From: Cryomorphaceae bacterium
GTDB taxonomy: Bacteria > Bacteroidota > Bacteroidia > Flavobacteriales_D > Crocinitomicaceae
Direction: 5' to 3'
Length of the DNA: 38,509 nt
NCBI GenBank assembly: GCA_027485365.1
Contig: JAIXRD010000193.1
Coordinates: 1 to 38,509, forward strand
The position numbers and the translations under genes are program-made. Positions 25,425 to 35,200 of the stretch are shown here, in pieces (position 1 is the stretch's first letter; each line of letters opens with the position of its first letter). Below the pieces are notes generated by a model. It had not been told where the DNA came from. It made no database searches and saw only the letters and a program-made list of their open reading frames with translations.

Positions 25425-28397
25425 ATGTTAATTATGCGATTATTCTTGTTTATTCTGTTCTCTACTTTTGCTCTTGGCGTCACAACAGCACAATCGGTAT
25501 CTTTCGACCATGCTTATCAACAGTTTCCTTCTGTTCCTAAGGGGTTCCTAGAGGCCTACGCCTTTACACATACGCGCATGGTGCCCGTAGATTCGCAAGA
25601 AACAACTCCTTGTTCTGGTATGCCTTTGCCTTATGGCATCATGGGGGTGTTCGCGGATGGAAAAGGGTATTTTAATGAGAACGGAAAACTCATTGGAAAA
25701 CTCAGTCGAATTGGAATAAATGAACAAAAAGATCAGGTTTCTGTGCAAATATTTGCCTTTGCAAAGGCCTGTGATTCACTGTTACGCTTTTGGGAAACAA
25801 CCCAAAATTCCCGTAAAACAGAGGCGGAAAAAATATATGGTCTCATGGCTGTTTTGACTGAATTTCCCCAAAACAATGAAGGCAACTTATATGCCTTTCA
25901 AAGCAGCGTTTACGAAGTTTATTCCTTTTTAAACGATGAGTATTATGCCGCTACGTATAATTTTCCACTATATGCTTTGGATATGAAGGCACAATTTGGT
26001 GAAAAGAATTATGCCGTGCTTTCATCCCAAAAACTAACCTTATCTGACGAGGGCATAACCAATGTGGATGGTGTTAAATACGATGCTCAAATCGCTCAAC
26101 TCAAGTCGGCTGACTATGGTCCTGCCTTGTGGACAGCAGCACCAACCTGCAATTACAGTTCGCGAAATGGAACGGCAATCTCTGCGGTCACCATTCACAC
26201 TGTACAAGGAACCTATTCCGGAGCAATTTCTTGGGGCTTAAATTGTAACTCACAGGTTTCTTATCATTACGTGGTAAGAAGTTCTGATGGACAAACCACA
26301 CAAATGGTATTAGAAACAAACAAGGCTTGGCATGTAGGCACGGCGAATCCTTACACCATTGGAATAGAACACGAAGGGTATGTTTCAAATCCGACATGGT
26401 ATACCAACGCTATGTACCAAGCATCCGCCAACTTAGTTAAAGACATTACACAGAGTGGCTATGGCATTAACCCACTTCGGACCTATCACGGGGCATCCTC
26501 AACAAGCACCCAAACGCTTGGGAATTGTTTAAAAATAAAAGGCCACCAGCATTACCCAAGTCAATTACATACCGACCCAGGAATTAATTGGAATTGGGAA
26601 AAATACTACCGTCTCATAAACAACACCTATACACCAACCCTCATCACAAATGCCAGCGGTAGCTTTTTTGACACCGGAGGTGCAGGGGCAAATTATCCAA
26701 ACGACGAAAGAAGAGTGTGGGTTATTCAACCCGTTGGCGCGAGCAACATTACCCTGACTTTTACGCAATTCAATGTGCAACCGGTATTTGATAAGATGAT
26801 TATCTATGACGGAGCGAACATTAATGCACCGATTATTGGGTCCTATTCAGGAAGTACCTTGCCCGCAATAGCAACCTCTACAACAGGTGCCTTAACCATT
26901 GAATTTCGTTCGGATTGTACTACCACCCAAACCGGTTGGAGCGCTACATATGTGTCCTCTCAAAACAACATCGACAATACGCCTCCTTCTTGTGTGGCAA
27001 CGGTGCCTCAAGTTTGGAATACCCAGGATTTCACTGCCACCTTACAATCGACAGATGCACAGTCGGGTGTTTTAAAATCTTACTACAATGTCTCAGACCG
27101 TTCTTCGATGAATGCAAAATTCTTCAGTAATCCCAGTTATGGGTTTTTACGAGATGAATTTACCTTAAACAACCTTCAATGGACAAATCAAACAGGGGCA
27201 TATCAAGTAAACGCTGGGGTATTCTCCTTAAACGATGCAAGCCAAAACAATTCCAATGCGTACGCCCAATTAACCCAAAACACCGGCTCCATTTATTTAT
27301 ACACCTGGAGACAACGCATGACCTCTAGCAACGCAAACCAGCGAGCAGGAATGCACTTTTTCTGCAGCGATCCAACCCTGCCAAATCGAGGCAATTCCTA
27401 TTTCGTTTTTTTCAGAGAAGAGACGAATAAGGTACAGATTTACAAGGTTATCAATGATGCATTTACAATTGTATTTGAAGACACGGCTATCATGGCGCCT
27501 AACGTATGGTATAAAGTTTACACGCATTACAATCCTTCTAATGGATGGATCAAGGTATATTTAAATGGTGTTTCTATTGCACAGTGGCAAGACGCGAACC
27601 CTCTGCTTACCGGAAACTCTGTTTCATTGCGATCTGGAGGCTGTACCATAGATTTTGATGACATCTTTGTATACAAGGCAAATTCACCTACGGAAATTGT
27701 TTCTGTTGGGGCTAATAAAGAAATCAGGTACCAAAGTGATCAACAAATTCAGTCTGGTGATATTCGTATGATTGCCATTGATTCCGCTGGAAACTGGTCT
27801 GCTCCCTCATCCCAATTGGTACAGGTAGATTGGACCGCACCACAGTTAAATGCCATCAACGATGGAGCAGGCAACGACATTGATACTGTATACACTTCTA
27901 CCCTTTATTCGAATTGGAACATCGTTGATCCTCATTCTGGAATCTCCTATTTTGATGTTTCTGTTGGAACAAGTGCGGGAAGTACAAACATCAGCAATTG
28001 GGTGGGAGTAAACAATGTCAACTCATATAACCATACGCTCGCCTCGCCGGTTTATAATACCACATATTACATAAATAATCGCGCTTTTAACAATGCAACG
28101 CTTACTGCTACTTACTCCACGGATGGGCAAAAATTGATTCTAAACGCAGGTTTACAAGAAGACCATTTATTAAACAATGTAGAGATTTATCCGAATCCGA
28201 ATGACGGTTCTGTGTTGTACTTTAATAATGTAACACAACCCATTCAAATTGATGTGTACGATGCCAACGGAAAATGCGTAATTTCATCAAAACTGCAACA
28301 AAACGGTGGGATTCCAATCTCTTTGGCCAATGGGTTTTATCAGGTGTGGGTCAAAAATTCGAATGACTTTGTGGTTAAAAAACTCATAGTTCATTGA
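25425..28397 (+). CDS. Secreted N-acetylmuramoyl-L-alanine amidase with CUB, LamG-like and T9SS sorting domains (copy 2)
   Basis: This 990-residue paralogue of the 22208 gene has the same module order: signal peptide (MRLFLFILFSTFALG, so the ATG at 25434 is also possible); an N-terminal module with GFLEAYAFTHTRM and CSGMPLPYGIMGVF; an amidase domain with His258 (VTIHTVQGTY) and His382 (LHTDPGINWNW); a CUB domain at ~405-510; a LamG-like sandwich; and a T9SS CTD (IYPNPNDGSVLYFNN). The two copies share long identical blocks in the amidase and LamG-like parts and diverge most in the N-terminal module and CTD. The stop overlaps the convergent dehydrogenase stop by 7 bp. No immunity-like small protein accompanies either copy. 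Confidence 0.9.
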   Translation: MLIMRLFLFILFSTFALGVTTAQSVSFDHAYQQFPSVPKGFLEAYAFTHTRMVPVDSQETTPCSGMPLPYGIMGVFADGKGYFNENGKLIGKLSRIGINEQKDQVSVQIFAFAKACDSLLRFWETTQNSRKTEAEKIYGLMAVLTEFPQNNEGNLYAFQSSVYEVYSFLNDEYYAATYNFPLYALDMKAQFGEKNYAVLSSQKLTLSDEGITNVDGVKYDAQIAQLKSADYGPALWTAAPTCNYSSRNGTAISAVTIHTVQGTYSGAISWGLNCNSQVSYHYVVRSSDGQTTQMVLETNKAWHVGTANPYTIGIEHEGYVSNPTWYTNAMYQASANLVKDITQSGYGINPLRTYHGASSTSTQTLGNCLKIKGHQHYPSQLHTDPGINWNWEKYYRLINNTYTPTLITNASGSFFDTGGAGANYPNDERRVWVIQPVGASNITLTFTQFNVQPVFDKMIIYDGANINAPIIGSYSGSTLPAIATSTTGALTIEFRSDCTTTQTGWSATYVSSQNNIDNTPPSCVATVPQVWNTQDFTATLQSTDAQSGVLKSYYNVSDRSSMNAKFFSNPSYGFLRDEFTLNNLQWTNQTGAYQVNAGVFSLNDASQNNSNAYAQLTQNTGSIYLYTWRQRMTSSNANQRAGMHFFCSDPTLPNRGNSYFVFFREETNKVQIYKVINDAFTIVFEDTAIMAPNVWYKVYTHYNPSNGWIKVYLNGVSIAQWQDANPLLTGNSVSLRSGGCTIDFDDIFVYKANSPTEIVSVGANKEIRYQSDQQIQSGDIRMIAIDSAGNWSAPSSQLVQVDWTAPQLNAINDGAGNDIDTVYTSTLYSNWNIVDPHSGISYFDVSVGTSAGSTNISNWVGVNNVNSYNHTLASPVYNTTYYINNRAFNNATLTATYSTDGQKLILNAGLQEDHLLNNVEIYPNPNDGSVLYFNNVTQPIQIDVYDANGKCVISSKLQQNGGIPISLANGFYQVWVKNSNDFVVKKLIVH

Positions 28398-29335
28398 TTA
28401 TCTGCCCATTCTAAAATTTTATCTGCTAAAACATTACTGAGTTTAAAATAACTCTCTTTCGTCCAACCGCCAACGTGTGGACTAAGCATTACGCGGTCAG
28501 AGGCAAGCAGGTATTCAAACGACGCAGGCAATTGGGTAGCGAAAATGGATTCAAAATCTTTGGATTCAAATTCTAACACATCCAAGCCTGCAGCCTTTAT
28601 TTTATTAGATGCTAACCCCTGCATTAGTGCTTCGGTATTCACAATTTTTCCACGGGATAAATTCAACAAGTAGAATGGTTTTTGAACCGAATCAATAAAC
28701 GAAGTGTCTACAAAGCCAAGGGTTTCTTTGTTTTGTGGAATGTGTAGTGAAATCACATCAGCTGAATTCAAAATTGCTTCTAGGGTGCTCTCAAGTACAA
28801 ACGCATCTCCAAAGCCCTGTTTGTATTTATCATAAGCCAAGACCTTCACATCAAAGCCGCGTAATTTTTTTGCAAAGGCCGACCCATTGTTCCCGTAACC
28901 AATGATGCCCACCGTTTTTCCGTCCAATTCTTCTCCTCGATTGTCCTCGCGCTTCCATAAACCACGATTTATTTGGTCATTCGCTCGACACAATTTGTTC
29001 ATGAGTGCGAGTAACATCCCTAAGGCATGTTCGGCTACCGCATTTCGATTTCCTTCTGGAGAATTAAATAACTGAATTTGGTGTTCCTTACAATAGGCCG
29101 TATCGATGTTCTCAAGTCCTGAACCTGAACGGGCAATAAATGCTAAGTTCGGAAAAGAAGCAATTAATTCCGCGTTCAAAAAAAATCGGGCACGAACAAC
29201 CAAGCCATGCACTTCATTTCGTCGTTCCAATAATTCATCCAGACTCCATTGGGTGGCATCTATGCAATGCAACCCACTTTTAGCTAAACGCTCCTGAAGT
29301 ATGGGATGAACCTTATCAATAAAAAACACATTCAT
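28391..29335 (-). CDS. D-isomer-specific 2-hydroxyacid dehydrogenase (SerA-like)
   Basis: This 314-residue protein has the family NAD-binding motif GYGNNG (146-151) in a Rossmann domain and the catalytic trio Arg228 (LSRGKIV), Glu255 (LDVLEFE) and His287 (LSPHVGGW). There is no ACT domain, so it is the short form. The substrate could be 3-phosphoglycerate, glyoxylate/hydroxypyruvate or another D-2-hydroxyacid; the serine partners serB/serC are not nearby, so I do not assign SerA. A fragment of this gene (residues ~245-277) is found as a fossil copy at 25165-25259. The gene converges on amidase copy 2 with a 7-bp overlap. Confidence 0.9.
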   Translation of the reverse strand: MNVFFIDKVHPILQERLAKSGLHCIDATQWSLDELLERRNEVHGLVVRARFFLNAELIASFPNLAFIARSGSGLENIDTAYCKEHQIQLFNSPEGNRNAVAEHALGMLLALMNKLCRANDQINRGLWKREDNRGEELDGKTVGIIGYGNNGSAFAKKLRGFDVKVLAYDKYKQGFGDAFVLESTLEAILNSADVISLHIPQNKETLGFVDTSFIDSVQKPFYLLNLSRGKIVNTEALMQGLASNKIKAAGLDVLEFESKDFESIFATQLPASFEYLLASDRVMLSPHVGGWTKESYFKLSNVLADKILEWADNQ

Positions 29336-29488
29336 ATCGCACTAAGGTATGCAATGAAGTTGAAAAAATTCATCTGGACCTAAAAAAAACGGCTTTTATA
29401 GTTTGATTCTAATAAACTTTTTAAATGTATCCTTGGTGTTTTCACATCAAAACACACAAAGCGCGCTTAAATCGAATTAAAACGGTAT

Positions 29489-31357
29489 TTATCTTCCCAA
29501 ATAGATCAAAAGAACAGAAATATCGCTGGGCGAAACCCCAGAAATACGCGAAGCTTGTCCGATGGTGACAGGTTGGATGTGCGACAGCTTTTCTACGGCT
29601 TCGGTACTTAAACTTTTTAACTGGGCATAATTTAAGTCGCTTGGGATTTGCACGCGTTCTAAGCGATGCATTTTCTCTGCAATTTCCTCTTCCCGTTCAA
29701 TATACCCTTCATATTTCACTTGAATCTCTGCTTGGACCACCACGTCCTCTGCTATCTCATTGTTTTTCAATGTATTATACAATAAAGTAGAGGCATTTGT
29801 TAAGATATCCATAGTTACTCCGGGTCGGGTAAGTACGCTGGATAATTTTACTTGCTGCGTTATGGGCGAAGATTCCATCGCTTCTAAGTGCGGATTCATT
29901 TCTTGGGGTGTGATTCCAATGGATTTAAGTTCTTTTTTGAGCCATTGGGTTTGCGCTTCCTTCTTAATCACTTGCTCGTGTTGTGCTGAAGTAATCATTC
30001 CCAATTCAAAGGCCTTTTCACTTAATCGCAAATCCGCGTTATCTTGTCTCAACAAGATCCGATACTCAGCGCGGCTGGTAAACATTCGATACGGTTCTTT
30101 GGTTCCTTTGGTAACTAAGTCGTCAATCAATACGCCGATGTAGGCTTCGCTTCGTTGAAGCATAAACGGTGCTTTATCGTTGATCTTGAGGTGTGCGTTG
30201 ATACCCGCCATTAATCCTTGGCAGGCTGCTTCTTCATATCCTGTAGTACCGTTTATTTGTCCGGCAAAATATAAGCCCTCAATGGCTTTTGTTTCCAGGG
30301 TATGTTTCAACTGAGTGGGTGGGAAATAATCATATTCAATCGCATAGCCCGGTCTAAATAACTTCGCCTGCTCAAATCCTGGAATTAATTTAATTGCGCT
30401 AACCTGAACATCCTCCGGAAGCGATGTACTAAAACCATTCACATAGATTTCAACGGTATTCCACCCTTCGGGTTCAACAAAGATCTGATGCCGATCCCGG
30501 TCTGCAAAGCGATTAATTTTATCCTCAATGCTAGGACAATAGCGTGGGCCTGGACTTTTAATGGCGCCATTAAACATGGGTGAACGATCAAAACCGGTAC
30601 GCAACTGATCGTGCGTTGCAGGATTCGTGTAGGTAATATAACATGGAAGTTGATGCGCCAAGGCCTTTGTATCCCAATAACTAAATTTCGAAGGATTCTC
30701 ATCGCCGTGCTGGATTTCCATCTTCGTATAATCTAAACTTCTTCCGTCTACACGGGGTGGAGTTCCGGTCTTCATTCTGCCCGATTCAAAGCCTAAGGAA
30801 ACCAAGTCTTCCGTTATCCCGGTTGAAGCACGTTCTGCGGCTCTTCCACCACCAAACTGTTTTTCACCTAAATGAATAATTCCATTTAAAAAGGTACCGT
30901 TGGTTAATACCACGGCACGACTATAAATATCGATTCCTAGGCTTGTTTTAACCCCAACGACTTTATTGTTTTCTACAATGATTCCGGTACCCATGTCTTG
31001 CCAGAAATCCACATTCGGGTTTTGTTCCAATAAGAGTCGCCATTCCGCTGCAAACATCATGCGGTCGTTTTGCGTACGTGGAGACCACATGGCGGGACCT
31101 TTTGAAAGATTAAGCATTCTAAACTGGAGTGCACTTTTATCGCTTACAATCCCTGAACCACCTCCTAAGGCGTCGATTTCTCGTACAATCTGTCCTTTAG
31201 CTACTCCTCCCATGGCGGGATTACAGCTCATTTGAGCAATAGTGTTCATATTCATTGTGAGCAACAACACCTTGCTTCCCATTTTAGCTGCGGCATTGGC
31301 TGCCTCACAACCGGCGTGACCCGCACCAACAACAATCACATCATACGTATCTAACAT
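29489..31357 (-). CDS. mnmG: tRNA uridine-5-carboxymethylaminomethyl modification enzyme MnmG (GidA)
   Basis: This 622-residue FAD enzyme has an N-terminal Rossmann motif [19 protein letters not shown], the conserved [14 protein letters not shown] block near residue 200 and [16 protein letters not shown] near residue 370, and a C-terminal helical tail ending [21 protein letters not shown]; all are hallmarks of MnmG. With MnmE it installs the cmnm5 group at U34 of tRNAs. The gene starts 12 bases after the ybeY stop, in a predicted operon order DUF4175 - HATPase - ybeY - mnmG. A parS site lies immediately upstream in the ybeY 3' end. In many bacteria mnmG is close to the replication origin. Confidence 0.97.
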   Translation of the reverse strand: MLDTYDVIVVGAGHAGCEAANAAAKMGSKVLLLTMNMNTIAQMSCNPAMGGVAKGQIVREIDALGGGSGIVSDKSALQFRMLNLSKGPAMWSPRTQNDRMMFAAEWRLLLEQNPNVDFWQDMGTGIIVENNKVVGVKTSLGIDIYSRAVVLTNGTFLNGIIHLGEKQFGGGRAAERASTGITEDLVSLGFESGRMKTGTPPRVDGRSLDYTKMEIQHGDENPSKFSYWDTKALAHQLPCYITYTNPATHDQLRTGFDRSPMFNGAIKSPGPRYCPSIEDKINRFADRDRHQIFVEPEGWNTVEIYVNGFSTSLPEDVQVSAIKLIPGFEQAKLFRPGYAIEYDYFPPTQLKHTLETKAIEGLYFAGQINGTTGYEEAACQGLMAGINAHLKINDKAPFMLQRSEAYIGVLIDDLVTKGTKEPYRMFTSRAEYRILLRQDNADLRLSEKAFELGMITSAQHEQVIKKEAQTQWLKKELKSIGITPQEMNPHLEAMESSPITQQVKLSSVLTRPGVTMDILTNASTLLYNTLKNNEIAEDVVVQAEIQVKYEGYIEREEEIAEKMHRLERVQIPSDLNYAQLKSLSTEAVEKLSHIQPVTIGQASRISGVSPSDISVLLIYLGR

Positions 31358-31369
31358 GGTAAAATTTAA

Positions 31370-31795
31370 TCAATGTTTCACGTGAAACAATTTATTTAAA
31401 TAGAAGTTTTCTTTAGCGCGCATTACCTCAATTTCTTGATCTGTTTTATCGTTGTATCCGACTAAATGTAATACCCCGTGATAACAAACCCGATGCAATT
31501 CTTCTTCCATAGAAACACCCAGCTGAGTTGCATTATCTTTTATACGATCCACGGAGATAAATAAATCACCGCTGACTATCGAATCATTGTTATAATTGAA
31601 GGTAATAATGTCTGTGTAATAGTCGTGATCTAAATGCTCTTTATTAATAGCTAAGAGCTCTTCGTCGATACAGAAAATCAACGTGATATCTCCTAATTCA
31701 CGGGATTCCAAGGAGACTAATACAGGTAAGGTTTCCGTTATGGAATCAATAGGTAAACCAGCAATTTCATTGGAAAAGTACTCAATAGAAATCAT
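31370..31795 (-). CDS. ybeY: rRNA maturation endoribonuclease YbeY
   Basis: The product is 141 residues from the ATG at 31795, which overlaps the upstream TGA (ATGA, 31792-31795); an alternative in-frame TTG at 31807 lies within the upstream gene. The metal motif reads HGVLHLVGYND: His106 and His110 are present, but the third metal position is Asp116 where the classical E. coli-type H-x3-H-x5-H has His. As far as I know this is common in Bacteroidota. SGDLFIS and TFNY match the family. It matures rRNA and takes part in 70S quality control. The codons for the last residues (LFHVK) contain a perfect parS palindrome. Confidence 0.92.
   Translation of the reverse strand: MISIEYFSNEIAGLPIDSITETLPVLVSLESRELGDITLIFCIDEELLAINKEHLDHDYYTDIITFNYNNDSIVSGDLFISVDRIKDNATQLGVSMEEELHRVCYHGVLHLVGYNDKTDQEIEVMRAKENFYLNKLFHVKH
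31374..31389. other. parS centromere site (TGTTTCACGTGAAACA)
   Basis: This 16-bp perfect palindrome is identical to the consensus parS bound by chromosomal ParB/Spo0J. It lies inside the ybeY coding sequence, covering the codons that end ...LFHVKH just before the TGA, and is 17 bases upstream of the mnmG start codon. A single perfect match in a random window this size would be unexpected. Whether ParB binds it here is an inference from the consensus. Confidence 0.85.
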
Positions 31796-32205
31796 CGACG
31801 AAAACAAACATTAACCACTGTACCACCCGCTTCATACGTTACTTCGTCTGACAGATTTTTCATAAGAAATACGCCGCGGCCATTTTCTTTCAATAAATTC
31901 TCCGGTGCCGTTGGGTCAGGAATAGCCTCGGGATCAAACCCAGCGCCTTGATCTTTAACAGAAAAACAAACCCATTCCTCGTTGTTATGAACTCCCACAT
32001 GAACAGATAATGTTGCATCCAACTTATTCCCATGAATTATGGCATTATTTACCGCTTCTGTTACCGCGATCAAAATATTACCATAAGCGTCTTCACTGAG
32101 CGCTAACTCGCCACAAGCTACATCAATTAAACTTTCAACATCCGTAATAGAGGCTGGTGTTGAAGGTAGAGTTACTTCATGGATTAATTGTAATTGATGT
32201 TTCAT
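31792..32205 (-). CDS. Anti-sigma/HATPase-type ATP-binding protein (RsbW-like)
   Basis: This 137-residue protein is a stand-alone GHKL ATPase domain: N-box LIAVTEAVNNAIIHGN (~residues 46-61), G1 box KDQGAGFD, and a later ENGRGVFLMKNLSDEV. It has no sensor or phosphoacceptor domain. Members of this group are RsbW/SpoIIAB-like serine kinases or anti-sigma regulators, but in Bacteroidota the one next to ybeY and DUF4175 has no assigned partner. It begins 9 bases after the DUF4175 stop, and its TGA overlaps the ybeY ATG, indicating translational coupling. Confidence 0.85.
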   Translation of the reverse strand: MKHQLQLIHEVTLPSTPASITDVESLIDVACGELALSEDAYGNILIAVTEAVNNAIIHGNKLDATLSVHVGVHNNEEWVCFSVKDQGAGFDPEAIPDPTAPENLLKENGRGVFLMKNLSDEVTYEAGGTVVNVCFRR

Positions 32206-32214
32206 GCTATAAAT

Positions 32215-35200
32215 TTAATCAACTAAATTAAAATAAGTTTCCGCCTTGGATTTATAGTAGATACTAAATGCAGGATCTACCACCTGAAGCATTTCAACTT
32301 GCTTTAACTTATCCCGATTGTACGTCTTAATCTCAATAAGGTTACCCTTTATTTGATCTACACCCGATTTTGACTCCCGCTTCTCTTCAAAACCTCGCTC
32401 CATCAAGGCTTTCTCGCTTTCCAATAAACGGGTCATGATGTCTTTTTGACGGTTTATCATCTCCGGACTAAAGTTCTTATTGATCAAATCTTTCTCCTGC
32501 TGTTCAAGTTCTTTCAACAAGGGATTCAATTGATTTCCCTTGCCTTTTCCGTCTTTATTGAGTTCATTTTTCAACTGTTCCAAGCGCTGTCGAATGGCCG
32601 TTTGTTCTGCCGCCATTTTAGCGATTTCCTTGTTGCCTAATCCCATCATGTTCATTCCGGATTGACCCGGCTTCATGCCCGGACTATCTCCTTCCTTATC
32701 GCCCGGTTTTTTTCCTCCTGGATTCTGACCTTTCTGCATTTTCTCTAATTGCTTTTTGAGCATTTCTTTCATATCTCCCGGCGACATACTATTGCCTGGT
32801 TTAGGTTTTCCATTCCCCGGTTTACTGCAACTTCCACTGCTCTGCATTTGGGATTGCATCTGAGACTGCATTTGTTGTAAAGCTTCATTTAAGAGTAAAG
32901 CCAAGTTATTATAGGCAGTCATGACCTGTTGCTGACTTTTAGAAATATCTTGTTTCTTATGATCATCAATGGCTTCTACCGCTGCATTTTGAGAGAAATT
33001 GATATCACCGAGTTCTTTGTCTACAAAGGAGGCAATCTTTGGTTGACGTTTGGCTAACGCCAATAAGCTATCACTTACCGCCTTTGTGTCTGTATTAATT
33101 CGAATCTGCTGACGTCCTAATTTTTTATACTTAGGATCGGTAGTGTTTACCTTAGAAAATTTACCAATAAGCGCCTCTTGATCAAAGCTCAGTATCATTA
33201 AACTTTCTAAAATCTGTCGCACCAATTCCATATCCTCTTCCTGTTGCTGCTGGTTCGACTCCTGCTGCTGTTGATCGAGCATATCGGCCAACTGTTCCAT
33301 TTGATCCGCTGCCTGCTGCTGGGATTCTTTAGATTTGCCTTTCTTGCCGCTTTTAACCTCTTCTGAGGCCTTTCCAAGTTCTGAATCGATTGATTCCTCC
33401 AACGCCTTAGAATCTTCCAAATTAAGCGGACTTTCAAGCTCCTTATTCAGTGCTTTCGTTTCTTCTAATTTCTTTTGGATTTCATCGAAACGCTTATTGA
33501 TCTCTTCTTGGCGTTTAACAGCATCTTCCTTAGATACCTTTTCGTTTTCAATGTCTTGTTTTAATTCCTCTTGCTCCGCTGCATTTTCCTTAAGCTCCTT
33601 CTCTATATCATCTATTTTCTCGTTCACCTGCAACTTCTTCAACATCTCTAAGGTGCGATCCAATTGCTTATTCATGTTTTCAGCCTGCTGATCCAATTTA
33701 TTCATCTCCTTCTGAATCTCTTGATCCGCCCGTTCGTTGAATAGTTTCTCTAAATCCTCCAGGAGCTTCTTCAGTTCGTCATCCATTACCTCCTCCAGCA
33801 GTTTCTCAATCATTTCCTGTTTATCTAACAAGGCTTTATCGATTTCAGAAAGTTGATTCTTTTCCTGAGTGGTTTGCTCTAATTGATCTTTAATTTGTTG
33901 CAATTCGTTGGCTAAAGATTTTTGTTCTTCTTGCAGTTGTTTTAATTGTTGTTTATTATTCCAATCATTTGATTTTGAATTAGTTAAGTCTTTTTTAAGC
34001 TTATCAACCGACCGTTCAAATTCTTTCGTTTTACTCAATACGCGTTCTAAATCTTGCTTAGTCTGGGCTTGTTGCTCATCGCGTTGTTCATTCAATTCCT
34101 TTAAGTCGGGTAATTGATATTGTCCCACATAACTCTTCGTGCTCTTGCTTCCATTCACCCCGTCGTTATCAGAAACCGTAAAATAATATTCAATCTTATC
34201 TTCCAATTTCACTTCTTCCAACCTAAAATCTACAGCCAATGAAAAACTGCTGCGCGTTCCTGATTGAAAAGACACCGGCAATTTTCTAGTTTTAAGCGCT
34301 TTTCCGTTTCGTAGGATCGTGTAATGAAAGTTCAATGCAGATACGCCATAATCATCACCTACTTGTCCGCTAAAGAAACGCAAACCATCCTGAATTGAAT
34401 CACTTGCCTCTCCCACTTGAATGCTTGGATACGCATCTTTAATGACGCTTACTTGAAACGTAGAAGAATCCACTTTGTTAGAAAACATGTTGGAAAGCCG
34501 AATCTTTAATTTGCTTGAGTTTCGCGCCTGGAATGCATAAGTAAATCCTGAATTCTTAAACTTCTTTGGCGTATTCGCGTGTTGTAATTCAACCCAAGAG
34601 GTATTTTTAGAGGATCCATTCCACGTTAACTCACTTCCTTCCGGAACGGTAATGTCGCCAACATTTTGAATTAACTCATCCTTTTTGTTTAAGTAGGCGG
34701 GGTAATGAATCTTGAGTGATACTTTACCTAAGACACTTTTACCGGTAACCTTGTACTCGTACGATTTACTCTCATACCCATTCGCTTCAAAGTAAAACGC
34801 GCCGCTGGTTTTAACTTTTTTCATCACAAAGTCAAAGCGATTCTTTAAGGCACGTTGCATTAAGAATTTTCCCTGATCCGACACTAAATATACCTTATCC
34901 GGAATGCGTTCACCCTTCAAGGTGACTTGAATTGGAATGTTGGCGCCTTCTTCATAACTTCCTTTTCCTTCCGCTAAATAAAATTTAAAGGGCAGGAACA
35001 CTTGATCGTATTGAATAATGCGGTAGGTTCCTTGGGTAAGAATTGCTGGAATAAAGATTAATAAAACAAGCAGGGTTAACAGCGAAGGAAGTACATATTT
35101 CGCGTATTTTTTATTTACTGAAAGGTCAATGGCCGAACTAAAATTAAACACCGTTAATTGAGAAGTTTTCTGCGCAATGGAAGCCGTTAATAAATCTAAA

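Noticed and set aside
29336-29488. Terminator for mnmG in the 153-bp gap before the dehydrogenase gene
   Set aside because: A run of eight T is present on the minus strand (around 29382-29390), but no GC stem precedes it; the AAGCGCGCTT palindrome is too short to form a hairpin.
31425-31490. ybeY as a broken gene because of the missing third His
   Set aside because: The remaining motifs, length and frame are intact, and the Asp variant is familiar for Bacteroidota.
33335-33691. Plus-strand frames opposite the coiled-coil part of the DUF4175 gene
   Set aside because: Ser/Phe-rich translation arises from the complement of Glu/Lys/Gln codons; no start signals and no family resemblance.
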